Positions 10,901 through 20,303 of a DNA stretch of 64,000 nt are shown here, piece by piece (positions within the stretch are counted from its first letter, which is position 1; every line of letters begins with the position of its first letter). This stretch comes from Anaeramoeba flamelloides (taxonomy: Eukaryota > Metamonada > Anaeramoebidae): positions 10,623,001-10,687,000 of the forward strand of contig JANTQA010000036.1 in assembly GCA_027625915.1 (NCBI GenBank). Direction: 5' to 3'. The position numbers and the translations under genes are program-made. The notes beneath the pieces were generated by a model. It saw only the letters and a program-made list of their open reading frames with translations, searched no databases and was not told the DNA's origin.

Positions 10901-13391
10901 TCTCTATTAAATTTTATCAATTATTTTTATAGATACTATTTAAAACTTTTTAGTCACGCTTTTTTACAATGACTCTCATAATAAATCTAAACTTTTGGGA
11001 AAAAAAGTTAAAAACACGATTTTTAATTGGTAATGCTTAATAGAATCATAGAAAACAAAAAAATGAAAAGTAAAATCAATTCAAAGAAACAAATTAACTT
11101 GAAAGAATAATTCATTATATTATTTTCAATCAAATTAACAAAAGCCATTTAAATTCCCTTTTGATTATCAAAATCCGAAGAGTGGTTTTTGGAGATCTCA
11201 TAAATTGTCAAATTTTTTCAACAATTTTTTAATTATTCATCAATCAAATAAAAAACTCCTTACCGAAAAAGACAGTGTTGAAAATTTTTATATTGTGTTG
11301 AATACTCTATTTTGTCTTTTAATAATTGATTTTTTCTTTTATTTTTTGATCTTACTTTTCATTTTCAGGTTTCTGTGGTTTTTGTGATTTCTGTGATTTC
11401 TGTGATTTCTATGATTTCTGTGATTTTCGAGATTTTTGAGATTTCTATCAATGTTCCAAATTAAAAATCGTGTTGAACTTTTTTTCCCTTATTTCACTTT
11501 TTTTCCCAAATGGGAAATAAATTTATTTGTATTTTGTTGTATTGTGTTCTATTTCAATTGTTTTATTAAAATTAAAAAAGCCATTAAAGATCAATTGCAG
11601 GGTTTTTAGGAGAAACATACACATGGTTATTAAATTCTCGGATTTCAAAAAGTGATAGGAATTATATTTAATTAGCTATCAATTGTTAATTATTTCTGAT
11701 TTCAAATTCAGAATGTTTAATGGTATAAAATTCTTGGTTAAAACAGATTTGTTCAATAAAACGGTTTATTTTATAAGAGCAAATTGTTTTAAAACATTCA
11801 CCATTGCTTAATTAAATTTCCAATTTGTTTACACAACAATAACTGTCAAAATATTGGTTTGAGAGAATTCAATGATCAATTTTTTTTTTTTTTTTTTCAG
11901 TTAATTATGCAATAATTGATCCCTAATCTCAAGATCGTAAAAGTTTTTAATTGAATTTCTTTTATATAAAATCCGAATGTGATTTTAATAAATGAAACAA
12001 AATGTAAAGAAGTTGATTGATGACTTGCAATTTATTAGTATGTTGAAAAGTTTCTGAAAGCGAAAGAATGTTCATAAATCTTTTTGAGATAAAGTATTAT
12101 TAATTGCAAAATAAAAAGATCAAAATTTTCATTCAGCTTTCCAAAAAAATCATGCAACAGTAAATTTTAACAAACCATCAAAAGTCCCCAATTCTAAAAG
12201 GTAAATGAATAATTTAAACTGACTAAGGAATTAAAAATTTGAAATTTTACAGGTTTTTAAAACCTTTTTTTTGGAAAGCTGTATGAAAATTATGTTCTAT
12301 TTATTTAACAACAAATAGTAATCTTGATTTTTCTTAGCTTCATTTTTGAAACTTTGAGATAAAATTGATTATTTTTAATTTGAAAAAAACAGTAATTAAC
12401 TATTACTGATAAATTCTAATAAATCTCAAAAAATTTTTTTGTTAATATTTCCATTTTTATAAATCTTCGAACTGTTTCTTATCAAAACAGTCCAGGACAA
12501 AGGACATTTTGAACAACAACCAAATTTTCAAAGTTTCTTAACATTTAAACCAATAAAATACTTTCTTCAAAGCTTGAGCCTAAAAATTCCAAAAAGGAAA
12601 ATCAAGTAAAAATTTACAAACTTAAATTGCAATTTATCAGAATTAAAAATTTGAAATTTTACCTGATTTTAAAACCTTATTTTGGAGGTATGACTCAAAA
12701 TTTTGTTCCATTTGTTTTCCAACAAAAAGTATTTGTAGCAAATTTGTTTTTTTTAACAAAAGGATTGATGTTGCACATTTAAGAAAGTTAATTCAAAAAA
12801 AAAAAAAAGTATAGAAAAGAAAGGAACCAAACAACAATTGAAGTGTCTGAATTCCCCATTAAAAAGAAATAACAATTACCTCCCAATTTGCATACCGATA
12901 CCAAAGATGAAAGATCCAAAAAAAACAGTCCAAGAAACAGGAGCTGCGCTGAGGTGAAGCTCCTTTGTTTTGTCGGTCCAGCTTTTGTGGTTAGGGCTTG
13001 CAGAAATGATAATACTTAAGATCCACATTGTCAATGCAAACATCGTAATTAAAGCACGGAAGTTTTTGCCTTTGCGATTGGCAATTAGATTACGAAATGA
13101 AGACGTATACCCAAACTTACATTGGGAAAGAGAAATACCAAAAAGCAAGCCAATTACCAGAATCACAATTTGCCGTCCGCCATAGACTTGTGAAAAAGAA
13201 AAAAATAAAATAAAAAACACAACCAATAAAAGTGGAAAGATGATCATGAATTTAAAGTTGATTTGGCCATAAGGATCTGTTATCTTTTTTTCATTACTAT
13301 TGATCCCAGAGTCTGATGTTAGTGGACTAGTTGAACTAAAAAATCCTGTTCCTGTAGTTGAACTACTACTAAGTTCTCCAACAAGTGACAT
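4930..13391 (-). CDS. YeeE/YedE-family sulphur-compound transporter, 3 exons including a 14-nt microexon
   Basis: Polytopic membrane protein of the YeeE/YedE (Sulf_transp, TsuA thiosulfate-uptake) family, about 470 residues. Exons on the minus strand: 13391-12880, 10052-10039 and 5816-4930. Exon 1 starts at ATG 13391; the upstream TTG at 13412 is not a credible start. After a Ser/Thr-rich N-terminus, exon 1 carries hydrophobic segments, SQCKFGY (Cys about 91) and FGIGMQIG, and ends in phase 2 at GGGAG|GTAATT. Exon 3 starts in phase 1 at AAAAG|GG TGT and carries GCLHEVGSG, further membrane segments and SRWAYGCNVGA (Cys about 429). Direct joining breaks the frame. A 14-nt exon TGCTTGTGCTTCAG, flanked by AG and GT, restores it and gives MQIG-SACASG-CLHEVGSG, matching the family's conserved G-C-A-S-G core. 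Three cysteines at the expected places support a transport role. Introns are about 2.8 and 4.2 kb, filled with repeats. A bacterial origin for the family in protists is likely but untested. Confidence 0.85.
7242..7780. mobile_element. R1 MITE (TA target), copy 1, inside transporter intron 2
   Basis: About 540 bp flanked by TA on both sides (7240-7241 and 7781-7782). The left end, AACTATATTCCAAAAATTTG, is inverted at the right end, with CCAAATTTTTGG visible. The interior shares long blocks with copies at 37.7, 42.0 and 55.8 kb, including AGTTACGTAAT and GATCGATCAA. No transposase. TA target plus TIR of about 25 bp fits the Tc1/mariner group. Confidence 0.8.
8727..8752. repeat. AAT trinucleotide microsatellite
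   Basis: Direct array of about nine AAT units in the second transporter intron. It is non-coding here, but the same triplets encode the poly-Asn tracts of neighbouring genes. Confidence 0.7.
9355..9894. mobile_element. R5 MITE-like element, copy 3, inside transporter intron 2
   Basis: Best preserved copy, 540 bp, with TA at 9353-9354 and 9895-9896. The left end AACTCCAATTCAAAATTTTT is inverted relative to the right end AAAATTTTGAATTTTAGTC. It sits only about 145 bp from the 14-nt microexon. A TA microsatellite follows at 9895-9913. Confidence 0.75.
10039..10052 (-). other. 14-nt internal microexon of the YeeE/YedE transporter
   Basis: On the minus strand this reads ...AATAG|TGCTTGTGCTTCAG|GTTTGT. 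Spliced between phase-2 exon 1 (ends AG) and phase-1 exon 3 (starts GG), it gives the codons AGT GCT TGT GCT TCA GGG, that is S-A-C-A-S-G. Its length of 14 is exactly 2 modulo 3, as the mismatch between the flanking exons requires. It fills the position where YeeE/YedE proteins carry their conserved GCASG core. The donor GTTTGT is weak; the acceptor has little pyrimidine tract. Evidence is by sequence only. Confidence 0.8.
10370..10560. repeat. R10 dispersed repeat, copy 1
   Basis: The block around GATACTGATAAATTCAAATA recurs in the same order at about 35.84 kb (there with AATACTGATAAAGTCAAATA), followed in both by related AT-rich text including a GTAAAATKAGTTGA block. Ends are not defined. 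Probably a diverged mobile-element remnant. Confidence 0.45.
10987..11518. mobile_element. R9 inverted-repeat element with internal 9-bp minisatellite
   Basis: The left text TTTTGGGAAAAAAAGTTAAA followed by AACACGATTTTTAAT reappears inverted at the right as AAAAATCGTGTTGAAC followed by TTTTTTTCCC. The interior block GAAGAGTGGTTTTTGGAGAT is shared with a second copy around 13.9-14.26 kb. The middle holds a TTTCTGTGA tandem array. Non-coding. Confidence 0.55.
11364..11455. repeat. 9-bp minisatellite, unit TTTCTGTGA
   Basis: About nine units of TTTCTGTGA and close variants (TTTCTATGA, TTTTTGAGA) stand in tandem inside the R9 element. It is absent from the corresponding place in the 13.9-kb copy, so it expanded after the copies separated. 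Confidence 0.8.
12104..12319. mobile_element. R6 MITE, copy 1
   Basis: About 215 bp bounded by inverted repeats. The left is GCAAAATAAAAAGATCAAAA then CATTCAGCTTTCCAAAA; the right is TTTTGGAAAGCTGTATGAAA then ATTTAACAACAAATAGTA. Two further copies stand in tandem at 26.3-26.76 kb, and a right half lies at about 12.62-12.74 kb. It is in the first transporter intron. Confidence 0.65.
12620..12740. mobile_element. R6 MITE, partial copy (right half)
   Basis: Shares AATTAAAAATTTGAAATTTT and the following AAAACCTTATTTTGG...TTTTGTTCCATTTG order with the right half of R6. No matching left end was found, so it is truncated or strongly diverged. Confidence 0.45.
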
Positions 13392-13879
13392 TAAAAATTT
13401 TCTAAAAAACAAGAAAAAAAAAAAAACAATAAAAAATGTTTAACCAATTTAATATTTGTTATTTTAAAGAATGGGATCTTTTTTTAAGGTAAAATTGGAA
13501 AATTCGGGGAAAAGGTAATTGGGGACTTTTCATAGTAATTAATTTTTTTTTCACACAGTTTTTTCCTTAAAAATATATTTTTATTGATTTCCAAATTGAC
13601 TCGTCAGAAAATCTAATAGTGCACGTATGCTCAAAGGTTCTATTTTTATTCTTTAAAGATCGAATATAGGATCTCAGAATTAGATAAGATCCCAAAAATA
13701 ATTTTTTTTCTTTTGAAAATTGCTTTGTTGTTTGTTTATCCTTTCTTAGAATGTCATACACCCCCAGGTTTCATAATATGTTATATACTTCAAGGACTTT
13801 CTTTTTCTTTTAAACGTTTATTAATTATTGACTTTATAAAAAAAAAGAGAATAAGGAAAATAATTGAAACAAAATTTGT

Positions 13880-14260
13880 AATTGTATCCCTGATTGAAAA
13901 ATTAAAAAGTAAAATCAATTCAAAGAAGAAACTAATAACATTCAAAGATCAATCCATTATATTATTTTTAATCAAATCAAAAATATCAATTTTGAATCTT
14001 CTTTTTGTTTGAATGATTCGAAGAGTAGTTTTTGGAGATCAACAAAAATATTCAAATTTTTTCAACAAATTTTTAATAATTGTATTAATCAAAGCAAAAC
14101 TCCTTTCCAAAAATAGAGTATTAGAAAATCTTTTCTTATGTTTGGTCCATCATTTGTGTGTTATTCATTGAATTGTTATTTTATTAATTGATCTTACTTT
14201 TCATTGACGGTATAATTAACATATAAAAATTGTATTGAACTTTTTTTCCTAAATAGTAAG
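13880..14260. repeat. R9 element, copy 2 (diverged)
   Basis: Shares AAGTAAAATCAATTCAAAGA, the GAAGAGTAGTTTTTGGAGAT block, the TTGATCTTACTTTTCATT block and the terminal TTGAACTTTTTTTCC with copy 1. The left inverted end is not recognisable. Confidence 0.5.
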
Positions 14261-15518
14261 TTTTTTTTAAGATGAAAATAATCAAAGATGAAAAATATCT
14301 ACTTGTCTAATCTAAAATAAATAATTGTTTTTCAAATGTTAGAATTGGTCTTTCTAAATTCTGTTTTTATTGTAGAAAGAATTGAAATTTTATTCTCAAA
14401 TTTTATAAAGTTACCGGAATCTTTTTATTTGATAACTTTTCTGTAGACAATATCTTTGAAATTCATTAATTAAAAATGTTTATCTTACCTAAATATAAGG
14501 GCCATTTATTAAAAATATCTCTGAAATAGAATAAAGTATAATATCTTTCGTAATATAATTCAACAATCGAAATCAAAACAATAAAAAAATTGATCCATAA
14601 AAAAAAACAGATTTCCTATTTAGCTTTTCTAAAAAAGTTAGACCAAAAGTTTAAAAATTTTGACTCAAAATATTTCAAAACAATGAATTAGAAAGTATAC
14701 TGCACAACATACCACACTTTTTTAAAGTTTCTGTATTTATTGATCTTTTATGTAATATTTGATACACTTATTTATTCTTTATTTGGTTTTATTTGTAATT
14801 CTTAATGGAAAAACTTTTATTTGGGAAATTTTTGATTAAAAAACAAATTACTTTTTATTTCAAAAGAATTTCCAAAATGAACTTGAGTTTTGATTTTCGT
14901 ATCAATTCATTTAATGTAGATTTTATTAAACAAAGTATGATCTTTTCGAATCTTTGATCAGACAAAAAGAATTATTAAATCCCTTTGTTGTGATTTGATA
15001 ATTATTTATTTTTTATCTAATTGTTAAAACGAAAATAATTTTAAATTTTTAAATAATTTTTTTTTATTGAGATGTTTTCTTTTTATTTGGGTTGAATTTT
15101 TTGGATCAGTTTTTTGGTTTTGAGAATTCAATCGATTGACTTAATCTTAGAAAGAGTGTTTTTCTGGTTTTTGTCTTCTTTTATTAGATAAAAACTCATT
15201 TTACAAAAAAAAAAATATTGACTAAATAAAAAGGATATATGGAATATAGCTGGGGCTGGTTACAAGGCAATCTTTTGTTGATTCCTTGTAATAGATTAAG
15301 AATAAAGAGATGAAAAAGAAGAAAAATATTTGAAAATAAAATTTGGTTGAATTTTTTTTTCATCATTTATTTCATCAAATTTATCAGGAAATATGATATA
15401 TATTGTTTGGGATAAAATAAGTAAAGATCTTTTAAATGCCAATATCTGGATTTATGATTTGATTAAATTTATAAATTCATTGGAACACATTTAATTGATT
15501 CAAAATATAATTTAATTA

Positions 15519-15714
15519 CAGTCAGTTCCACTTTTACGGCAGAAACTTTCAATGAAATTTAAGATACAAAAAAAATCTGAAATTAATCCACTATAATTCA
15601 AAATCTAGTAAAGTAATTAGTAAAAAAAAAATCCAAAAAATGTGCTTTAATTTGAGATTTTTTTTATAACTTAAATTCCATTAAAAGTTTGTGTCTTTAA
15701 AGTTGAACTGACTG
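15519..15714. mobile_element. R4 foldback MITE, copy 3 (old)
   Basis: Starts CAGTCAGTTCCACTTTT after TA and ends TTGAACTGACTG before TA. At 196 bp it is the same length as the intact hairpin at 36.2 kb. The arms are clearly diverged, so it is an older insertion. Confidence 0.7.
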
Positions 15715-16202
15715 TAAAAGCAAAAATTTAATCAAAAAATATTTTCATAAAATTGAAAAATAAAAAATTCTCAACTCAGATTTATTTTTATTTGTTTCAC
15801 AAATAGAGTAGTGGGTGATATTTTGGTTTCAAGTTTTTATTTCATGTTTTATCTAAAAAAAAAAAAAACAGTTCTGTTCACACAATTAAAAATCCCAAAA
15901 ATGGAAAAATGAACCCACTTTTTTAAAAGTTTTAAGGATTGATATAAAGAAAATAATTCACGAATTAATTAATTTCATTTTTGACTCTTGTTGTTTTATG
16001 TTGTAATCCTTTTAAGCACACCCCCACCTACCCCTAGGGTGATAATAAATATTTAACTTTACAAACAACAATAATTTTTCAATAGTAAGAAAATCTAGAA
16101 TTATCAAATATTCTTAATGTTTATTACAATAATTACTACAGTTTTAGTATTTGATTTCTGTACATTAAAATTGAACTGTTTTTCATTTGATTAAACATAT
16201 CA

Positions 16203-16397
16203 ACACGTTTCAATTTCAAGGTAGAAACTTTAAATGAATTTTAAGGCACATAAAAAATATCTCAAATTTAAGTAACAAAAATTCTATTGGCTTTAAAATA
16301 ATCGAAAAAAATAAAATTCCCAAAAAAATCTACTTTAATTTGTAATTTATTTGTTCTTTAAAAATTTACAAAGTTTGTACCTTACAATTGGCACTGT
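16203..16397. mobile_element. R4 foldback MITE, copy 4 (very old)
   Basis: Keeps AGAAACTTTAAATGAATTTT followed by AAGGCACA and the inverted right-hand counterpart GTTTGTACCTTACAATTGGC. Both termini are eroded. Boundaries are approximate. Confidence 0.5.
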
Positions 16398-16703
16398 ATA
16401 TAATAAAATATTCAAAACAAATTATTTAAATTATGTTAAATAATAAATTATTTGAATCAAATCCTTTCAATTGATTTTATTATTCTGATAAACAATATTT
16501 AATAATAATAAAATGAAAAAAATGAAACAATACATTAAAATTATTTTTAAAAATATTATTTATATAAAATTAAACCACTTAAAGTGTAAATATTATTATG
16601 GCATTATTATTACATTATTATTAACAATAATTCTAATTGTGAAAAGATAAAAAAGAAATAAAGAAAAGAAAAGCTAAGGAAAGAGAAATAAACTCAATTA
16701 AAT

Positions 16704-19700
16704 TTAATCATTAAAAGAATTGTCTATATTAATTTGCCGATTAGTATCAGCTCCATGATAAAAACGGTTCCATTTTAATAATTGCTTAATATTTGTAGAA
16801 TTCTGCGCCAACGAAGATTTGATTGTTGTTAAATTTTTTTCAAAATCTACGAACTGTAATTCACGTAAAGAAATTTTCAAATTATTTTCCATCTTTTGGT
16901 TTTTCTCTAATTCTAACTGATCATAAATGGGGCCATATGATGCAGCGTTAACCAAGTTTTTGAGATCTGAACCAGAATAATTTTCTGTTAATTTGGCTAA
17001 TTTAATAAAATTAAAATCGGATTCCAATTTTTTCTTTTGTAATAAAATTTTTAAAATTTGTAATCTCTGCTCATAATTAGGCAAAGGTAGATAATATTTT
17101 TTATTAAACCTCCTAATTATGGCTTCATCTAAATCATAGGGTCTATTTGTTGATCCAATAATAATAATTTTATTTTTGTTAAAATGATCATTATTAACAT
17201 GATCCTGATCATCGTCGTCATTAATATCATTAAAATCATTAGTATCAAAATTTTGGCTTGCAATTTCAAAATTATTATGCGAATCGATTTTGGTATTCTT
17301 TTTATCAGAACTATTTTGATTACTTTTCAAGCAATCACAAAATTGCATAAATAAGTTTTTAATTTTCCTATTTGTTTCATTTCCCATTTGGGTATTTGTT
17401 CTTTTAGACAATAAAGAATCAACTTGATCAATAAATAAAACAGAAGGCGAGCATTTTTGAGCAAGAGAAAAAATTGCCTTGACATTTTTTTCTGCATTTC
17501 CATACCATTTGGAATATATTAACGATGGTGTGATCTTTAATAAAGTGACCTTGTTTTCCCGATCGTTGGATATTTCTTGAGCAAGGGCCTTTGCTAACAT
17601 TGTTTTCCCAGAGCCAGATGGCCCGTATAATAATACCCCCTTAAAAAAATTATTACTTTTCAAATTTCCTCTTTGGTACAATTCCGGCCTATTAAAAGGC
17701 TGTATTAAATCATCGAATAATTTGTCTTTAATACTATCCATACCTCCAATATTTTCAAATTTAACTTTCAAATTGTCAAGAGCAACATTCGCTTGCTTAT
17801 AAATTAATTTTTCCAAATTAGTAAAGTTTTTAAAGCTTATTGCTCCGTTATTTTTATTAGCCCTACATGCATTTTCATTCACACCCACATTACTCTTTTC
17901 ATATTTTACATTTAATTTTGTATTATTAAATAAATTTAACCCATAAATTAAATCATTTTTATTCAGATCGACATTCAAGTTTTTATTTTTATTAAAATTA
18001 TTTTTTAATGAATTGGTAATTGAATAGCCAATAATGCAGTCCATTTCTTTTGGCGTATAAATATTATTTGTAAATAAATTACAATTTGTATTTAAAAAAT
18101 TTGAGTTTAAATCAATTGCTTTTAAATTATTGCATTGGAAATTTAATAATAATTTATTTTGTTGCTGAATGTTATGTTTTTTTTCGATGTTTATTAAATT
18201 TTTCCAAATTTTTTTTTTTTTTTGGCTTGTTGGTTTTTTAATAAAAATTGATTGCCCAAAATATTGTGCAAAAAAATTTATTAATCTTTTTTCCCGGGCA
18301 TCAATAATTTTCATTAAAAAATTTTTTTGAATATTTTTATTTAAGATTATTGTAGTTTTTTCATTATTATCATTGCTTTTGTTGTTATTGTTATTGTTAT
18401 TGTTATTATTATTATTATTGCTGTTGTTACTGAGTATACCAATATCATTATTATTGTTATCTTTGTTTATTAATAACTTTCTTGAATTGTTTAATAATTG
18501 GAATTTTGCATGTTGATATTTATTAATTGATTTTAAAATATGTGCTGATTCCAATTTTGTTAATTTATGTTTCCCAGTTTCAATGCCACTAAAAATAAAA
18601 GCATTTGGATTATTACTAATTAAATTATCAATTTCAGATTTTATTGTTTCCAATATATGATAAGAATGGAATACAGATTTATCAATATTTGGGATAAATA
18701 GTAGAAAGGGCCGCCCACAATTTTTTAAAATATTAAAAAATTGCTTACAGAGGATTATTGGCAGGTCTTTGCTTCGTACGTCATCTAATTTCAAAATTTC
18801 ACCTTTTTTTACAAAATAGCAATTTCTTTTTGATTTTAGCCCGAGATCGCTTCCTACATTTGGAAGCGGGTCATCAAATTCAATTGCAAGATAAGACGAA
18901 GAATAACAAGACTCTGTGGGGAAACTCATGATTATTTTTCCAAACGCACCAGGCTTTGGCCCTGATAATAAAGTTGAATTTTGATTATTTTGCTTGCTTT
19001 TCTGTTGGCTATTGTGAAGCAAGGATCTAATCAATCGATCAGAATCAATTTTTTGAAAATCTGGTCCAATGTACATTATTCTCTCTCCAATTGAAAATTC
19101 TTTTTCTTTACTGTGTTCTTTTTCTTTTTCTTTTTCTTTTTTACAAACGTTTTCTTCTTCTTTTTCTATTTGTTTTTCTATTTCTATTTCTTTTTCTTTT
19201 TCAATTTCTTTTTCTTTTTCAATTTCGTTAACGTTTTCTTTTTCTTTATAAGTGCTATTGTTGTACTTTTTTTCAAATGTTTTAAATAACGGCAAAAGTG
19301 GAAGGAATTCCAGAAGACTAAATTTAAAGAATTGAAAATTAAATTCTTTTGAGAGGTATTTACATATCTTTTCTTGAATAAAGGTACAATTTTTCTTGCC
19401 AACGAAAAAATATTTCCGAAGATTATCATTCTGAGTGTTGTGTGAATTACGTTTGTTCTTCTCCAAGTGATGAAAGTTTAAATCATTATTAGAATTTAAT
19501 TTAATAATCATTTTTAATAATTTAAGAAGATTTTGAGGAAGATATTTCTCAAATTGGATCGCCTTGTTTTCGTTTAGCGATCGCTTTTCAATTAAATTTT
19601 CAAATTGTGTAATCAAAATCTGGTTGCAGAATTGCTTTTTAATTTCATTTCTTTTAAAAAACAGTAATTCCCGAGAGAAAAACTTGCTTATTTTGGGCTT

Positions 19701-20303
19701 TTTTGGGTTGAACTTTGAGAATTGCTTCTCGAATGAGGCAGTTTTCTTCAGGTTTTCTTTCGTTTTGTTAATAAACAATTCAGAAAGAAAAACAAACGAA
19801 TAGCGTTTGCCTTGATCACCGATGAACTCAAGATTGTCCCCGTCTTTTAAAATGATTTTGTGCCCCTTGATCAAAATGTTTCCATTTAAATACACCTTCC
19901 CTTCTTCCCCTGTCACTCTTAAATAACGATTTCTTGTAATCGCATCGAGAGAAATGTTCGACAGTGATCGGCTGAATTCTCCTTCTTGGCCATACAACCT
20001 GAAGCTCAGCTTTGGGTGCGATCCAAAAAAAAACGGTAATTTGCAAATTGGCACAAAGGATCGATTGCCATACAGAGAATAAAGCCTTCCATATTTGGGA
20101 CGTTCAAGTTCTCGTTGGGTAGAGTTGGACTGTACGTTAAGACCCCCGGGCTTGTAAAACAAGCGTTGCGTTTGGGGCGAGATTATTTTTGGTGACTGTA
20201 GCCTTTGCCTCTTGAACGAAAACTGCTTCAGATCACAAGTTTTTTTCGTTGAGCTTAAATTTGTCGTTACCACATTATTTTTTGGAGCAAATGGGTCGTT
20301 CAT
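16704..20303 (-). CDS. FHA-domain AAA ATPase (Msp1/katanin clade) with Walker B E-to-Q
   Basis: Single-exon frame of 1199 residues starting at ATG 20303 (MNDPFAPKNN). An FHA domain, expected to bind phosphothreonine, lies at about residues 70-180. Around 445-600 is a region like the degenerate first module of plant FHA-AAA proteins (LLSGPKPG, FDDPLP, GSDLGL, PFLLFIPNIDKS). The C-terminal AAA module has the N-linker ENIGGMDSIKDKL, Walker A GPSGSGKT (about 893-900), Walker B VLFIDQVDSL (about 953-962), sensor 1 GSTNRPYDLDEA and paired arginines IIRRF. The Walker B acidic residue that activates water is glutamine (codon CAA), so hydrolysis may be lost while ATP binding is kept. A KE-rich repeat (about 355-420) and a poly-Asn tract (about 630-650) are linkers. 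The 5' fifth is visibly richer in GC than the rest. Relatives include plant DAA1-like and ATAD1 proteins; the substrate is unknown. Confidence 0.85.
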   Translation of the reverse strand: MNDPFAPKNNVVTTNLSSTKKTCDLKQFSFKRQRLQSPKIISPQTQRLFYKPGGLNVQSNSTQRELERPKYGRLYSLYGNRSFVPICKLPFFFGSHPKLSFRLYGQEGEFSRSLSNISLDAITRNRYLRVTGEEGKVYLNGNILIKGHKIILKDGDNLEFIGDQGKRYSFVFLSELFINKTKENLKKTASFEKQFSKFNPKKPKISKFFSRELLFFKRNEIKKQFCNQILITQFENLIEKRSLNENKAIQFEKYLPQNLLKLLKMIIKLNSNNDLNFHHLEKNKRNSHNTQNDNLRKYFFVGKKNCTFIQEKICKYLSKEFNFQFFKFSLLEFLPLLPLFKTFEKKYNNSTYKEKENVNEIEKEKEIEKEKEIEIEKQIEKEEENVCKKEKEKEKEHSKEKEFSIGERIMYIGPDFQKIDSDRLIRSLLHNSQQKSKQNNQNSTLLSGPKPGAFGKIIMSFPTESCYSSSYLAIEFDDPLPNVGSDLGLKSKRNCYFVKKGEILKLDDVRSKDLPIILCKQFFNILKNCGRPFLLFIPNIDKSVFHSYHILETIKSEIDNLISNNPNAFIFSGIETGKHKLTKLESAHILKSINKYQHAKFQLLNNSRKLLINKDNNNNDIGILSNNSNNNNNNNNNNNNNKSNDNNEKTTIILNKNIQKNFLMKIIDAREKRLINFFAQYFGQSIFIKKPTSQKKKKIWKNLINIEKKHNIQQQNKLLLNFQCNNLKAIDLNSNFLNTNCNLFTNNIYTPKEMDCIIGYSITNSLKNNFNKNKNLNVDLNKNDLIYGLNLFNNTKLNVKYEKSNVGVNENACRANKNNGAISFKNFTNLEKLIYKQANVALDNLKVKFENIGGMDSIKDKLFDDLIQPFNRPELYQRGNLKSNNFFKGVLLYGPSGSGKTMLAKALAQEISNDRENKVTLLKITPSLIYSKWYGNAEKNVKAIFSLAQKCSPSVLFIDQVDSLLSKRTNTQMGNETNRKIKNLFMQFCDCLKSNQNSSDKKNTKIDSHNNFEIASQNFDTNDFNDINDDDDQDHVNNDHFNKNKIIIIGSTNRPYDLDEAIIRRFNKKYYLPLPNYEQRLQILKILLQKKKLESDFNFIKLAKLTENYSGSDLKNLVNAASYGPIYDQLELEKNQKMENNLKISLRELQFVDFEKNLTTIKSSLAQNSTNIKQLLKWNRFYHGADTNRQINIDNSFND

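Larger units (their letters stand above)
13392..16703. other. Intergenic, no gene seen; R9 and R4 copies
   Basis: AT-rich gap upstream of the transporter and downstream of the AAA ATPase gene. It holds a second R9 copy (about 13.9-14.26 kb) and two diverged R4 hairpins (15519-15714 and about 16203-16397). A brief GC-rich string CACCCCCACCTACCCCTAGG at about 16019 stands out but has no assigned role. A 99-codon open frame at 13713-14012 is low-complexity and overlaps R9 sequence. Confidence 0.5.

Noticed and set aside
5817-12879. Reading the transporter as two separate half-length genes, or as one gene with a GTATGC donor deleting MQIG
   Set aside because: Both lose the conserved core; the 14-nt microexon satisfies phase, splice dinucleotides and family motif together.
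12970-13185. 71-codon plus-strand frame over transporter exon 1
   Set aside because: Antisense shadow; the minus frame carries conserved family motifs.
13713-14012. 99-codon plus-strand frame
   Set aside because: Overlaps repeat R9 copy 2 and is rich in K/I/L without any domain.
16016-16040. GC-rich CCCCCACCTACCCCTAGGG-like string, possibly telomere-like
   Set aside because: Single occurrence with no tandem repetition; not a telomere or satellite on this evidence.
19069-19251. Ser/Phe-rich open frame opposite the AAA gene
   Set aside because: Antisense shadow of the KE-codon repeat; the GAAAAA hexamer read backwards always gives FSFSFS.
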